Origin: F1-60-MAGs149 sp037133755
GTDB taxonomy: Bacteria; Actinomycetota; Thermoleophilia; Gaiellales; F1-60-MAGs149
DNA: 35,744 nucleotides
Assembly: GCA_037133755.1 (NCBI GenBank)
Contig: JBAXNN010000018.1
Coordinates: 1-35,744, forward strand
Direction: 5' to 3'
The stretch's first letter is position 1. Every line of letters starts with the position of its first letter. This document shows positions 7,774 to 15,948 of the stretch, in pieces. Below the pieces are notes generated by a model, which searched no databases, was not told the DNA's origin, and worked only from the letters and a program-made list of their open reading frames with translations. A program made the translations under genes and the position numbers.

Positions 7774-9842
7774 TCGCCCCCGTGCGCCGTCTCACCCGCG
7801 GCGCCCTGGTCGGCGTCCTCCTTCTGGCGGCCGTGGTTGGACCGGCGGCAGCGGCTGACCTCCCACGCGTGACGTGGGGCGTCGAAATGCCCGGCGGACT
7901 CAACCCGTTGAACCCGTCGCCGATTACGCTCGTCCCGGACGGCTCGATCGCGGTCAGCGGCCGCACGAACGCCAGCGGCAGGGCGGTCGTGACATCGGTC
8001 GGCGCAAACGCGACGCTGATCGGAAGCGTTGCCCTCGGCGACGCGTGGTCCAGCGTCGTTGCCGTGCGCAGCACGACCACGGAGGCGCCCGCCTACGGCG
8101 CGTGGGCGGTCAGCAGTAGCTTCCCAATCCGCATCGCCGCAATCGACCCATCGCGTCCGGCTCGAATGGGCTCCGACATCGTGCTCAGCGAGGCCTACGG
8201 ATCCGCGGTTGATGCCGTCATCACGCCACCGGCGGCGAAGAAGGCCCCTCGCCTGTACATCATCACGAACACGGAGCCGGCGAGCCTGGTGACGGTCGAT
8301 CTCACCACCCGCCGCGTGGTCGACTCCGGCAGCCTTGACGGGGGCCGCAGGGCCGACGCCATCGCGATCAGTCCAGACGGGACGCGCCTGATCATCGCGC
8401 ACAGCGCGATCGGAGCCAGCGGAGCCGCACCGGCGATCACGACCTACGACACGGTCACGCTGGGCCCGGACGAGGGCGACATCGCGATCCCCGGAGGCAT
8501 GCCGGCAATGGCGATCGTGACGAGCCCGGACGGCGCGCTCGCCTACCTGTCGCAGATCGGCGGCCAGGGCGTCGCCAAGGTCGACCTCGCCGCCCGACGC
8601 GGCGCAGGGACCTCGAACACTGTCGGCAACAACTGGTCGGCGGTGAAGGGCGGACTCGGGATAGCCCCGGACGGTAGCGAGCTCGTCTACGCGGGCGCTG
8701 CCACCGGCGTCCTCTCCCCGACGACGATGGTGTGGCGGCTCGGGTCATCGCCCCTTCGACTCCTGCCGTCCACATCGATCGTCGGAAACGGCGGTGCGCT
8801 CGTCGTCGACGCGGGCGGCGTACACGCCTACGTCGCCACCGGCTCCCAGACCACCAGCCAGATCTCGCAGGTCCAGATCGCCCCCGAGCCGCGCCGGCTC
8901 ACCGTGCGCATCGCCGGACGCGGCGGCGGGCTGGTCGATGCCACACCTGGTGGTCTCCTGTGCGGCAAAGGCCTCGACTGCGTCGGCACCTATCCCGACG
9001 GCGCGAAGGTGCAGTTGGTCGCGACTCCGAACCCCGGCACGGTCTTCACCGGCTGGTCGGGTGGGTGCACCGGCACCGACGACGACTGCCTCGTCACCAT
9101 GAACGGCGCGCAGACCGTGATGGCCACGTTCGCCCCCGCTCCGAGCGGTCGGCGCACGGTCACGTTCGGCGTTGCCGGCGGCAGCGGGACCGTCCGCTCC
9201 TCCCTGCTCGCTGATGCGTGTTCGTCGGTCTGCTCGACGTCTGCATGGCGCGGCGTGACCATGACACTCACCGCGGTTCCGGCCGACGGCTCCGCGTTCG
9301 TCCGTTGGGATGGCGCCTGCTCAGGTACCGTCGCCTCCTGCTCGCTGACGGTCAATGGCGAACTGGTCGCGACGGCGGTCTTCGCGAAGATCCCAGAGCC
9401 CGATCCCACGCCGCCCGCGCCGGACCCCACGCCGCCCGCTCCCACTCCGACGCCCGACGTGCCGTTCGTGACTCCCGTGCCCGGGCCGAACCCGCCGGGT
9501 CCGAACGGTGATGTCCCGGCGCCGCTCGTGCTCTCGAACCTATCGATCTCGCGCGCAACGGTGATCCCTGGACAGGGCGCCATCGTCCGCTACCGGCTGT
9601 CGCGCAGCGCGCGCGTGCGCATGACGTTCGTGCTCGAGAAGAACCCCAAGCAGCGGTACGTCTACACGATCCCCGCTGGGCGCGCGGGTGCCGACGCCGG
9701 CGCCAACCGCGTGCACCTCAGTGCCCGCGTCAAGGGACGTAACGTGCGCCCTGGACGCTGGCTGATGACCGTCGAGGCAATCGGCGAGAACAACCAGCGG
9801 GCGGTTGCCAAGCGCGCCGTCGCAGTGCGCCCCGGCCGCTGA
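7770..9842 (+). CDS. Secreted beta-propeller / InlB-type repeat / Ig-like surface protein
   Basis: 690 residues from the GTG at 7770, which overlaps the preceding stop (GTGA), so translation is coupled. Signal peptide: RRLTRG, then ALVGVLLLAAVVGPAAAA. Residues about 35-375 carry propeller-blade repeats with SPDGTRLIIAHS and APDGSELVYAG motifs, as in YVTN/lactonase-like surface proteins. Two Cys-containing repeats follow (LVATPNPGTVFTGWSGGC and LTAVPADGSAFVRWDGAC), typical of the divergent InlB B-repeat family. Then comes a Pro-rich linker (PDPTPPAPDPTPPAP) and a C-terminal Ig-like domain (LSISRATVIPGQGAIVRYRL, RPGRWLMTVEA) of the type seen on many Thermoleophilia secreted proteins. No sortase motif or membrane anchor is seen. 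Its pairing suggests a surface or binding partner of the aerolysin-RTX protein. Confidence 0.75.
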   Translation: MIAPVRRLTRGALVGVLLLAAVVGPAAAADLPRVTWGVEMPGGLNPLNPSPITLVPDGSIAVSGRTNASGRAVVTSVGANATLIGSVALGDAWSSVVAVRSTTTEAPAYGAWAVSSSFPIRIAAIDPSRPARMGSDIVLSEAYGSAVDAVITPPAAKKAPRLYIITNTEPASLVTVDLTTRRVVDSGSLDGGRRADAIAISPDGTRLIIAHSAIGASGAAPAITTYDTVTLGPDEGDIAIPGGMPAMAIVTSPDGALAYLSQIGGQGVAKVDLAARRGAGTSNTVGNNWSAVKGGLGIAPDGSELVYAGAATGVLSPTTMVWRLGSSPLRLLPSTSIVGNGGALVVDAGGVHAYVATGSQTTSQISQVQIAPEPRRLTVRIAGRGGGLVDATPGGLLCGKGLDCVGTYPDGAKVQLVATPNPGTVFTGWSGGCTGTDDDCLVTMNGAQTVMATFAPAPSGRRTVTFGVAGGSGTVRSSLLADACSSVCSTSAWRGVTMTLTAVPADGSAFVRWDGACSGTVASCSLTVNGELVATAVFAKIPEPDPTPPAPDPTPPAPTPTPDVPFVTPVPGPNPPGPNGDVPAPLVLSNLSISRATVIPGQGAIVRYRLSRSARVRMTFVLEKNPKQRYVYTIPAGRAGADAGANRVHLSARVKGRNVRPGRWLMTVEAIGENNQRAVAKRAVAVRPGR

Positions 9843-9898
9843 CGCAGGCCTGCGGCCGGAGCGGAGCGCGCCGATTGACGACCCGACCGTGGAGCGCT

Positions 9899-10801
9899 TT
9901 ACGCCTCGAGATGCGCGGGGAATCCGTCCGCGCGCAGATCCGTCTTGCAGGCGTCCTCGAGGAGCTTGACGATCATCGGGCTCTCGGCGTCGCCGCCGTA
10001 CTGCGCCTTGCCGCGGATGTACGTCTGGCGCACCAGGCTTGCGAGCTCGACGGGCACGTTGTACTCGCGGCTCATCTGGTCGATGAAGCCGAGGTCCTTG
10101 AGCGCGAGGTCGAAGTTGAAATCGATCTGATACGAGCCGTTGAGAACCAGCTGGCCCTCCGTCTCGTGCACGAACGAGTTGCCGCTCGAGGCCTGGATCA
10201 CCTCCCACGCGGTCTTGAGGTCGAGGCCGCCCTTCTTGGCGAGCATGAGCGCCTCACCGTCCGCGACGAGATGGATGAAGGCGAGCATGTTCGTGATCGC
10301 CTTGATCTTCGAGGCCTGGCCGACGACACCGACGTGAAAGGTGCGGTTGCCGATCACCTGGAACAGCTCCATGTGGCGCTGCACTACTTCCTCAGACCCA
10401 CCGATGATGACGGTGATCTCGCCACTCTTGGCGAGGTGTACGCCACCGGTGACGGGCGCCTCGATGGCGCGGATGCCGGCCGCCTCGGCGCGCTCGCCGA
10501 GCTCGACGACGAGGTCGTAGTCGTTCGTCGAGTTGTCGATCCACGTGGAGCCCTGCGGCATCGCCGGGATGATCTCGGCGAAGACCGCCTCGATCGCCTT
10601 CGTCGACGGCAGGCACGTGAAGGCCGCGTCGACGCCCGTGACGGCATCGGCCGCGCTGCTCGCCCAGCGGGCACCGGCAGCGACCAGCGCCTTGCCCGAC
10701 TCCTCGTTGAGATCGAAGACCGCGATCTCGTGGCCCGCCTTCAAGAGGTTCATGGCGATGTGCTCGCCAAGGTTGCCGAGGCCGATGTACGCGAGCTTCA
10801 C
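9899..10801 (-). CDS. 3-hydroxyisobutyrate dehydrogenase-family NAD(P)-dependent oxidoreductase
   Basis: 300 residues, typical for beta-hydroxyacid dehydrogenases. N-terminal nucleotide-binding motif IGLGNLG (residues 6-12), substrate-binding EAPVTGGVHLAKSG (114-127, replacing the family DAPVSGG), and catalytic K167 with N171 in GQASKIKAITNML. The enzyme would oxidise a beta-hydroxy acid, or reduce a semialdehyde such as tartronate or malonate semialdehyde, in the cytoplasm. The GTG start at 10801 overlaps the stop of the dehydratase gene by 4 bp, so this is the last gene of a three-gene operon. The partners (alcohol dehydrogenase and enolase-superfamily dehydratase) suggest sugar-acid or diol catabolism; the exact substrate is not determined. 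Confidence 0.88.
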   Translation of the reverse strand: MKLAYIGLGNLGEHIAMNLLKAGHEIAVFDLNEESGKALVAAGARWASSAADAVTGVDAAFTCLPSTKAIEAVFAEIIPAMPQGSTWIDNSTNDYDLVVELGERAEAAGIRAIEAPVTGGVHLAKSGEITVIIGGSEEVVQRHMELFQVIGNRTFHVGVVGQASKIKAITNMLAFIHLVADGEALMLAKKGGLDLKTAWEVIQASSGNSFVHETEGQLVLNGSYQIDFNFDLALKDLGFIDQMSREYNVPVELASLVRQTYIRGKAQYGGDAESPMIVKLLEDACKTDLRADGFPAHLEA

Positions 10802-12000
10802 GGGTAGTGCTCCTCTTCAAGTTCTCCGTAGACGGGGTTGAGATGCAAGGCACTGCCGGTATACGGGTTGGCACGCGCGACGTCCTCGTCGAGCTCGACG
10901 CCGAGGCCCGGGGCCGTCGGGATGATCACGTGGCCGTCCTCGAAGCCCATCTTGGTCTTAAGGATCTCGCCGTGGAAGCCGCCCCAGTCGCGGATGCTCT
11001 CCGTGATCAGGAAGTTCGGCGAGCAAGCACCGATCTGGACGTTGGCAGCGCCGACGAGCGGGCCGCAGTAAAGATGCGGCGCGATCTGCGCGTAGTGCGT
11101 CTCGGCCATGCCCGCGATCTTCTTCGCCTCGAGGATGCCGCCGACGCGGCCAAGATTCATCTGCAGAATCGAGGCAGCACCGGTGCGCAGCACGCGCGCG
11201 AACTCGTACTTCGTCGTGAGGCGCTCGCCCGTGGCGATCGGAATCGACGTGGCGTGTGCGACACGCGCCATCTCCTCCGGCATGTCCGGCGGCGTGGGCT
11301 CCTCGAACCAGAGCGGCTCGTACTTCTCGAGGCGCTTGGCCATGCGGATCGCGCCGCTGGTCGTGAACTGCCCGTGCGTGCCAAACAGCATGTCGACGCC
11401 GGGACCGACGGCCTCACGGATCTGCTTGACGAACCGCTCGCAGCGCTCGAGGGCCTCGACCGACGGGTTACGCGGGTCGAGCGACGAGTAGCGGCCGGCC
11501 GGGTCGAACTTGACGGCGGTGAAGCCGCGCTCGACGTTCTCGACCGCGCGCTGCGTCGAGAGATCCGGGTCGTGGTACACGTCGACCGGGTCGCCGGTCT
11601 CCTCGTAGAGGTACGTGTACGCGCGCAGCCGCTCGCGCACCTTGCCACCGAGCAGGTCGTAGACGGGCTTGCCCGCCGACTTGCCGATGATGTCCCACAG
11701 CGCCATCTCGATGCCGCTGAAAACACCCATCACCGTCGTGTCGGGGCGGAACTGGAAGCCGGCGCCGTAGACCTCGCGGAACATCGTCTCGATGCGGTGC
11801 GGGTCCATCCCAACGATGCGTCGCTCCATCATGTCGTCGATGCACTTGACGATCACGTCGGGGCCGAACGTCGCGACGTAGCACTCGCCGTAGCCGACGA
11901 TCCCGTCGTCGGTGACGATCTTGACGAAGATGAAGTAGTTGCCACCCTCGCTCGGCGGGGGATTGCCGACGACGAACGTCTCCCAGGAGGCGACCTTCAT
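10798..12000 (-). CDS. Mandelate racemase / muconate lactonizing enzyme family (probable sugar-acid dehydratase)
   Basis: 400 residues. The N-terminal capping domain (about 1-125) ends with ALWDIIGKSAGKPVYDLLGG, an enolase-superfamily signature. Barrel motifs: VKFDP (K164), GTHGQF with H209 where galactonate-dehydratase-like enzymes carry DxHG, WFEEP (metal ligand E233), TGER (metal ligand E259) and APHLYCGP (H309, probable base). The pattern is closest to the galactonate/mannonate dehydratase side of the superfamily, so a syn- or anti-dehydration of a sugar acid is likely. The aspartate normally in DxHG is not present in that form, so function may differ. The ATG overlaps the alcohol dehydrogenase stop (TGATG), and the 3' end overlaps the next gene by 4 bp. 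Confidence 0.85.
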   Translation of the reverse strand: MKVASWETFVVGNPPPSEGGNYFIFVKIVTDDGIVGYGECYVATFGPDVIVKCIDDMMERRIVGMDPHRIETMFREVYGAGFQFRPDTTVMGVFSGIEMALWDIIGKSAGKPVYDLLGGKVRERLRAYTYLYEETGDPVDVYHDPDLSTQRAVENVERGFTAVKFDPAGRYSSLDPRNPSVEALERCERFVKQIREAVGPGVDMLFGTHGQFTTSGAIRMAKRLEKYEPLWFEEPTPPDMPEEMARVAHATSIPIATGERLTTKYEFARVLRTGAASILQMNLGRVGGILEAKKIAGMAETHYAQIAPHLYCGPLVGAANVQIGACSPNFLITESIRDWGGFHGEILKTKMGFEDGHVIIPTAPGLGVELDEDVARANPYTGSALHLNPVYGELEEEHYP

Positions 12001-13079
12001 CAGAACACCACCACGTTGCGCAGCGCCTCGCCGCGCTTGACGGCGGCGATGGCCTCGTTGATCTCCTCGAGCGGGTACTCCTTGGTGACCAGCTCGTCGA
12101 GCTTGAGCCGGCCGCCGCGGTAGAGGCCGACCAGCTGCGGGATGTCGGCGGGCGTCTGGGCCGAGCCCATCTTGCTGCCGATGATGCGCTGCGAGTCTGC
12201 CGCGATCCAGGAGGGGTCGAACGTCGTCGTGACGCCGCTCGGCGGCATGCCGACGATGACGGTCTCAGCGCCCTTGCCCATCAGGCCGATGCCCTGCTCG
12301 ATCGCCGGGCCGACGCCGACGGAGACGAGCACGTGGTCGGCCATGCGGCCGTTCGTCAGCGCCTTCACCTCGGCGGCGACGTCCTGCGTCTTCGAGTTGA
12401 TGCCGTGCGTGGCACCGAACTCCTTCGAGGCCTCGAGCTTGGCGTCGTTCACGTCGACGGCGATCAGCGGGTTGGCGCCGGACAGCGCGGCGCCCTGGAT
12501 GCAGTTGAGGCCGACGCCCCCGGTGCCGATCACGACGACCGACTCGCCGGGCTTGATCTTCGTCGTGTTGATCGCGGCGCCGACGCCGGTGATCACGCCA
12601 CAGCCGAGCAGCGACGCAACGGAGAAGCTGACGTCCTTCGGCATCACCGCGATCTGCGAGTGATGCACGAGCACCTGCTCGGCGAAGGAGCCGACGTTCA
12701 TCATCTGCGCGACGGGAGCGCCCGAGGCGTCCTTGATGGGCTCGCGCGTGGACAGCGGCAGCGTGGTCTCGCACATCACGCGATCGCCACGCGAGCAATA
12801 GAAGCACTGGCCGCAGGCGCGGATCAGCGTGACGACGACGTGGTCGCCGACCTGCACGCCCGGCGTCTCGGGGCCGACGGCGCTGACGATGCCGGCAGCC
12901 TCATGGCCGTACAGCGCCGGCAGGGCACCGCCCCAGCCACCGTCGATGTACGTGATGTCGGAGTGGCAGATCGCGCAGGCCTTCACGTCGACGACGAGCT
13001 CGCCCGCCTGGGGCGCCTCGAGCGTGAGCTCCTCGATCACAAGCGGTTCGTTGAACGCGCGGCAGACTGCGGCCTTCAT
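12000..13079 (-). CDS. Zinc-dependent alcohol dehydrogenase (MDR family)
   Basis: 359 residues from the ATG at 13079, preceded by GGAG at 8 nt; a longer in-frame start adds 13 residues without homology. Catalytic zinc ligands: C38 in CHSD, and GHE with H59/E60. Structural zinc: C89, C92, C95 and C103 in CGQCFYC...C. NAD-binding: GTGGVGLN. The C-terminal part (IIGSKMGSAQTPADIPQLV) resembles the class III/NDMA-dependent branch of actinobacterial alcohol dehydrogenases. It would oxidise an alcohol or polyol to an aldehyde/ketone with NAD, or with bound cofactor. First gene of an operon with the dehydratase and the beta-hydroxyacid dehydrogenase. Confidence 0.9.
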   Translation of the reverse strand: MKAAVCRAFNEPLVIEELTLEAPQAGELVVDVKACAICHSDITYIDGGWGGALPALYGHEAAGIVSAVGPETPGVQVGDHVVVTLIRACGQCFYCSRGDRVMCETTLPLSTREPIKDASGAPVAQMMNVGSFAEQVLVHHSQIAVMPKDVSFSVASLLGCGVITGVGAAINTTKIKPGESVVVIGTGGVGLNCIQGAALSGANPLIAVDVNDAKLEASKEFGATHGINSKTQDVAAEVKALTNGRMADHVLVSVGVGPAIEQGIGLMGKGAETVIVGMPPSGVTTTFDPSWIAADSQRIIGSKMGSAQTPADIPQLVGLYRGGRLKLDELVTKEYPLEEINEAIAAVKRGEALRNVVVF

Positions 13080-13162
13080 GCGGTGGTCTCCAAATTCTCG
13101 GTACATACGGCCCGACAAGCAGCGGACGGGCGAGTCCGGCGGAGCCTACCCCATCGACTGCG

Positions 13163-13912
13163 CTACGGCGTGGTCATTGCGCCGTCGACCGTCAGCACTG
13201 CACCGGTCATAAACGGCGGCGCCTCCGACAGCGCCCACGCGGCGACGTCGGCGATCTCGCCAGGCTCGCCGAAACGCCCCACAGGCATGCGGTCGACGAA
13301 GCTCGCCGGATCACCGCCGGCCGCGCGCACCGCGTCGGAGATGTCATCCATCATCCGCGTGTTCGTCGGTCCCGGGCAGAGGCAGTTGACGCGGATACCC
13401 GCGGCCGCGACCTCGAGGGCGACCCCCTGCGACAGGCCCACCACAGCGTGCTTCGAGGCGACGTAGGCGCTCAGCCCCGGCACGCCGCGGACACCCGCCT
13501 GCGAGGCGGTGTTGAGGATCGCGCCCTCGCCCTGCGTGCGCATGATGGGCACGACGTGCTTGAGCCCGAGGAAGGCACCGCGCAGATTGACCGCCAGCAC
13601 CTGGTCGAACGTCTCCGTCGGGTAGTCCTCCACGCTTGCGATCGCACCTTCGATGCCCGCGTTGTTGAAGAACGCGTCGATGCGGCCGTAGCGCTCGATC
13701 GCCGCGGCGACGTACCCCTTCACGTCGTCCTCGTTCGAGACATCGGCGGCACACGCCGACGACGGCTGGCCGAGCCGATGCGCGACGGCCTCGGCCGCCT
13801 CGAGGTCACGATCGACCACAAGTACGGCGAAGCCCTTCGCAGCCAGGCGCTCGGCCGTGGCTGCGCCGATCCCGCCGGCTCCACCGGTGATCACGGCACA
13901 GCGCGCGCTCAT
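13163..13912 (-). CDS. Short-chain dehydrogenase/reductase (SDR)
   Basis: 249 residues, standard for classical SDRs. Cofactor motif TGGAGGIG (residues 9-16), NNAG, catalytic Ser of NTASQAG, and YVASK with the active Tyr and Lys. The C-terminal PGPTNTRMM and GAVLTVDGAM are also classical. D at VVDRD after the second strand suggests NAD preference. The start is the ATG at 13912, only 2 bp after the LLM stop, so it is the third gene of the PPOX-LLM-SDR operon. The reaction is oxidation of a hydroxyl or reduction of a ketone; substrate unknown. A longer frame upstream only adds sequence overlapping the LLM gene. Confidence 0.9.
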   Translation of the reverse strand: MSARCAVITGGAGGIGAATAERLAAKGFAVLVVDRDLEAAEAVAHRLGQPSSACAADVSNEDDVKGYVAAAIERYGRIDAFFNNAGIEGAIASVEDYPTETFDQVLAVNLRGAFLGLKHVVPIMRTQGEGAILNTASQAGVRGVPGLSAYVASKHAVVGLSQGVALEVAAAGIRVNCLCPGPTNTRMMDDISDAVRAAGGDPASFVDRMPVGRFGEPGEIADVAAWALSEAPPFMTGAVLTVDGAMTTP

Positions 13913-13914
13913 CG

Positions 13915-14712
13915 CTAGCGCCCCGCGCGCCATTCGAGCAGCGTCTTGAGCCCGTCGAGCGGCCATTCAGGTCCGGAAGCGCCGTAGATGAAGAACGTGG
14001 CGCCAGCGTCGATGAACTGCTCGAGCATCTCGTTCAGCTCACCTGCATCGGCCGGAATCTCCTCGGCGTTGAGCATGATGCTGCGCTCGATCTCAGCCGG
14101 GTCGCGACCGACCGTGGCGCAATGCGCGTCGAGCACCTCGCACTTGTGGCGAATCTCGTCGGGCGAGCCGAAGCCGTGCCAGATGTCGGCGTGCTGGGCG
14201 ACCAGCTTGAGCATGACCTTCTCGCCGCCGCCGCCGATCATGATCGGGATCTTGCCGCGCACCGGCGGCGGGTTGCCAATCGCCATGCGGTCCTTGATCA
14301 CCGGGATGGCGTCGCGGAAGGCGTGCAGTCGTGTGATCGCGGTGCCGAACTCGTAGCCGAACTCGGTGTAGTCCTTCTCGAACCAGCCCGAGCCGATGCC
14401 GAGCGTCAGGCGCCCGTTCGAGATGTGGTCGACCGTGCGGGCCATGTCGGCCAGCAGGTTCGGGTTGCGGTACGACATGCACGTGACGAGCGCGCCAACC
14501 TCGACGCGGCTCGTGGCCTCCGCCAGTGCGGCGATCAGCGTCCAGCACTCGAAGTGCGGGCCGTCCGGATCGTCGTAGAGCGGGTAGAAGTGATCCCAGT
14601 TATAGATCGCGTCGACACCGAGCTCCTCGGCCTCGATCCACGACGCGCGCATGGCGTCGTAGGAGCCGTGCTGCGGTCGTGCCTGGTATCCGATGCGAAT
14701 CGCTCGTGCCAT
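13915..14712 (-). CDS. LLM-class F420-dependent oxidoreductase (paralogue A)
   Basis: 265 residues, shorter than the typical 300-340 of luciferase-like F420 enzymes. It begins MARAIRIGYQARPQHGSYD. The LLM fold is shown by NWDHFYPL, TSRVEVGALVTCMSYRNP, MARTVDHISNGRLTLGIGSG and IPIMIGGGGEKVMLKLVAQ, all standard F420-binding barrel motifs. It is very similar along its whole length to the protein at 15145-15948, including the C-terminal LLEWRAGR. It lies 3 bp after the PPOX gene and 2 bp before the SDR gene. It probably transfers hydride between F420H2 and an unknown substrate. FMN-dependent monooxygenase is an alternative, but the F420 context favours F420. Confidence 0.85.
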   Translation of the reverse strand: MARAIRIGYQARPQHGSYDAMRASWIEAEELGVDAIYNWDHFYPLYDDPDGPHFECWTLIAALAEATSRVEVGALVTCMSYRNPNLLADMARTVDHISNGRLTLGIGSGWFEKDYTEFGYEFGTAITRLHAFRDAIPVIKDRMAIGNPPPVRGKIPIMIGGGGEKVMLKLVAQHADIWHGFGSPDEIRHKCEVLDAHCATVGRDPAEIERSIMLNAEEIPADAGELNEMLEQFIDAGATFFIYGASGPEWPLDGLKTLLEWRAGR

Positions 14713-14715
14713 GTC

Positions 14716-15102
14716 TCAGCCCATCCAGTGTTCGGAGTTGATGTCCATCTCGATCTGCACGCGCGTCTCGCCCTCACGGCGGAACGGGTACGGCTTGCCG
14801 AGGTACTTCATGGAGAGATCGTCGATGCCCTGATCGCCGCCCTCCTCCGTCATCGAGGCGGTGCCGCGCAGCTCGACGTAGCGATACCCGTTGTCGGGGT
14901 CGAGCGCCATGATCGTCACGCGCGGATCGGCCTCGATATTGCGGTGCTTGGCACGACCGGCGGCGGTGTTGAAGACAACCTTGTCGCCTTCCACGTGAAG
15001 CCACACGACGGTGACCTGCGGGTGCCCATCGGGCCCAATCGTGGCGAGGCTGGCGAAGATCGGCTGCTCGAGCAGCGCGCGAGTGTTCTCGGAAAGCGGC
15101 AT
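14716..15102 (-). CDS. PPOX-class F420-dependent enzyme (pyridoxamine 5'-phosphate oxidase fold)
   Basis: 128 residues, typical of the small split-barrel F420 family (Rv1155-like). Motifs: FASLATIGPDGHPQVTVVWL, KVVFNTAAGRAKHRNI (the basic residues usual for F420 polyglutamate and phosphate binding) and DPRVTIMALDPDNGYRYVEL. The ATG at 15102 has no Shine-Dalgarno but has TAGGCT 7 nt upstream. First gene of an operon with LLM paralogue A and the SDR. Known roles in the family include reduction of biliverdin or of unsaturated small molecules with F420H2; the substrate here is unknown. Confidence 0.85.
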   Translation of the reverse strand: MPLSENTRALLEQPIFASLATIGPDGHPQVTVVWLHVEGDKVVFNTAAGRAKHRNIEADPRVTIMALDPDNGYRYVELRGTASMTEEGGDQGIDDLSMKYLGKPYPFRREGETRVQIEMDINSEHWMG

Positions 15103-15109
15103 ACGGCAA

Positions 15110-15115
15110 AGCCTA
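15110..15115 (-). promoter_or_regulatory. Putative -10 element of the PPOX-LLM-SDR operon
   Basis: TAGGCT on the minus strand, with 7 nt to the ATG at 15102. The same hexamer precedes fbiC and the thiolase gene. Confidence 0.5.
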
Positions 15116-15144
15116 GTCGGGTGGCTCGGCGTGCCGATCCAGCG

Positions 15145-15948
15145 TCACCGGCTCGCACCAATCCGGCGGGCGCGCCAGTCGAGCAGTTGCCGTAGGCCAG
15201 CGAGGTCGTAGTCGGGACCAGCTCCCGAGTAGAAGAAGTACGTGGCTCCGGCCTCGACGTAGGCGTCGAACAGCGCATCGTCGGCCTCGACCAGTTCGTG
15301 CGCCTCGAACATGATGCTGCGCTCGATCTCGGCGGGGTCGCGGCCAATCGCGGCGCAGTGCGCATCGAGCACACCGCACTTGTGACGGATCTCGTCGGGC
15401 GTGCCGAAGCCATGCCAGATGTCGGCGTGCTCGGCGACCAGGCGCAGCATCACTTTCTCGCCGCCGCCGCCGATCATGATCGGGATCTTCCCGTGCACCG
15501 GCGGTGGGTTGCCGATCGCCATCCGCTCGCGGATCACCGGCAGCGCATCGCGGAAGGCGTGCAGACGCGTGATCGCGGTGCCGAACTCGTAGCCGAACGC
15601 CGTGTAGTCGGGCTCGAACCAGCCGGAGCCGAGCCCGAGCACGAGCCGCCCGCCGGAGATGTGGTCGACGGTGCGAGCCATATCGGCCAGCAGGTTCGGA
15701 TTGCGGTACGAGACACAGGTGACCATCGCGCCGATCTCGACGCGGCTCGTCGCCTCGGCAAGCGCAGCCAGCGACGTCCAGCACTCGAAGTGCAGGCCGT
15801 CGAGGTCGCTCTCCACCGGGAAGAAGTGGTCGTCGTTGTAGACGGCGTCGGCACCGAGTGCCTCGGCCTCGATCCACGAGGCGCGCATGCGCTCGAACGT
15901 GCCGTCCTGGGGGCTGGCCTCGTAGCCGATGCGGATGGGTCGGGTCAT
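15145..15948 (-). CDS. LLM-class F420-dependent oxidoreductase (paralogue B), last gene of the cof operon
   Basis: 267 residues. Same motifs as paralogue A: NDDHFFPV, TSRVEIGAMVTCVSYRNP, MARTVDHISGGRLVLGLGSG and IPIMIGGGGEKVMLRLVAE. The start ATG overlaps the cofE stop (ATGA), so it is co-translated with F420 biosynthesis genes, strong context for use of F420. The C-terminal 40 residues (AGATYFFYSGAGPDYDLAGL) differ more from paralogue A than the core, which may mark a substrate-specific part. Reaction unknown. Confidence 0.88.
   Translation of the reverse strand: MTRPIRIGYEASPQDGTFERMRASWIEAEALGADAVYNDDHFFPVESDLDGLHFECWTSLAALAEATSRVEIGAMVTCVSYRNPNLLADMARTVDHISGGRLVLGLGSGWFEPDYTAFGYEFGTAITRLHAFRDALPVIRERMAIGNPPPVHGKIPIMIGGGGEKVMLRLVAEHADIWHGFGTPDEIRHKCGVLDAHCAAIGRDPAEIERSIMFEAHELVEADDALFDAYVEAGATYFFYSGAGPDYDLAGLRQLLDWRARRIGASR

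Noticed and set aside
6340..8402. Two long minus-strand frames across the toxin/propeller junction
   Set aside because: Mirror images of the plus-strand genes in high-GC DNA; no domain signal.
9843..9854. 12-bp palindrome CGCAGGCCTGCG between convergent genes
   Set aside because: Short, without T-tract and of a kind expected by chance in GC-rich DNA; too weak to call a terminator.
13915..15948. FMN-dependent luciferase-type monooxygenases
   Set aside because: The fold is shared, but co-translation with cofE and the PPOX neighbour favour F420. FMN is kept only as an alternative.
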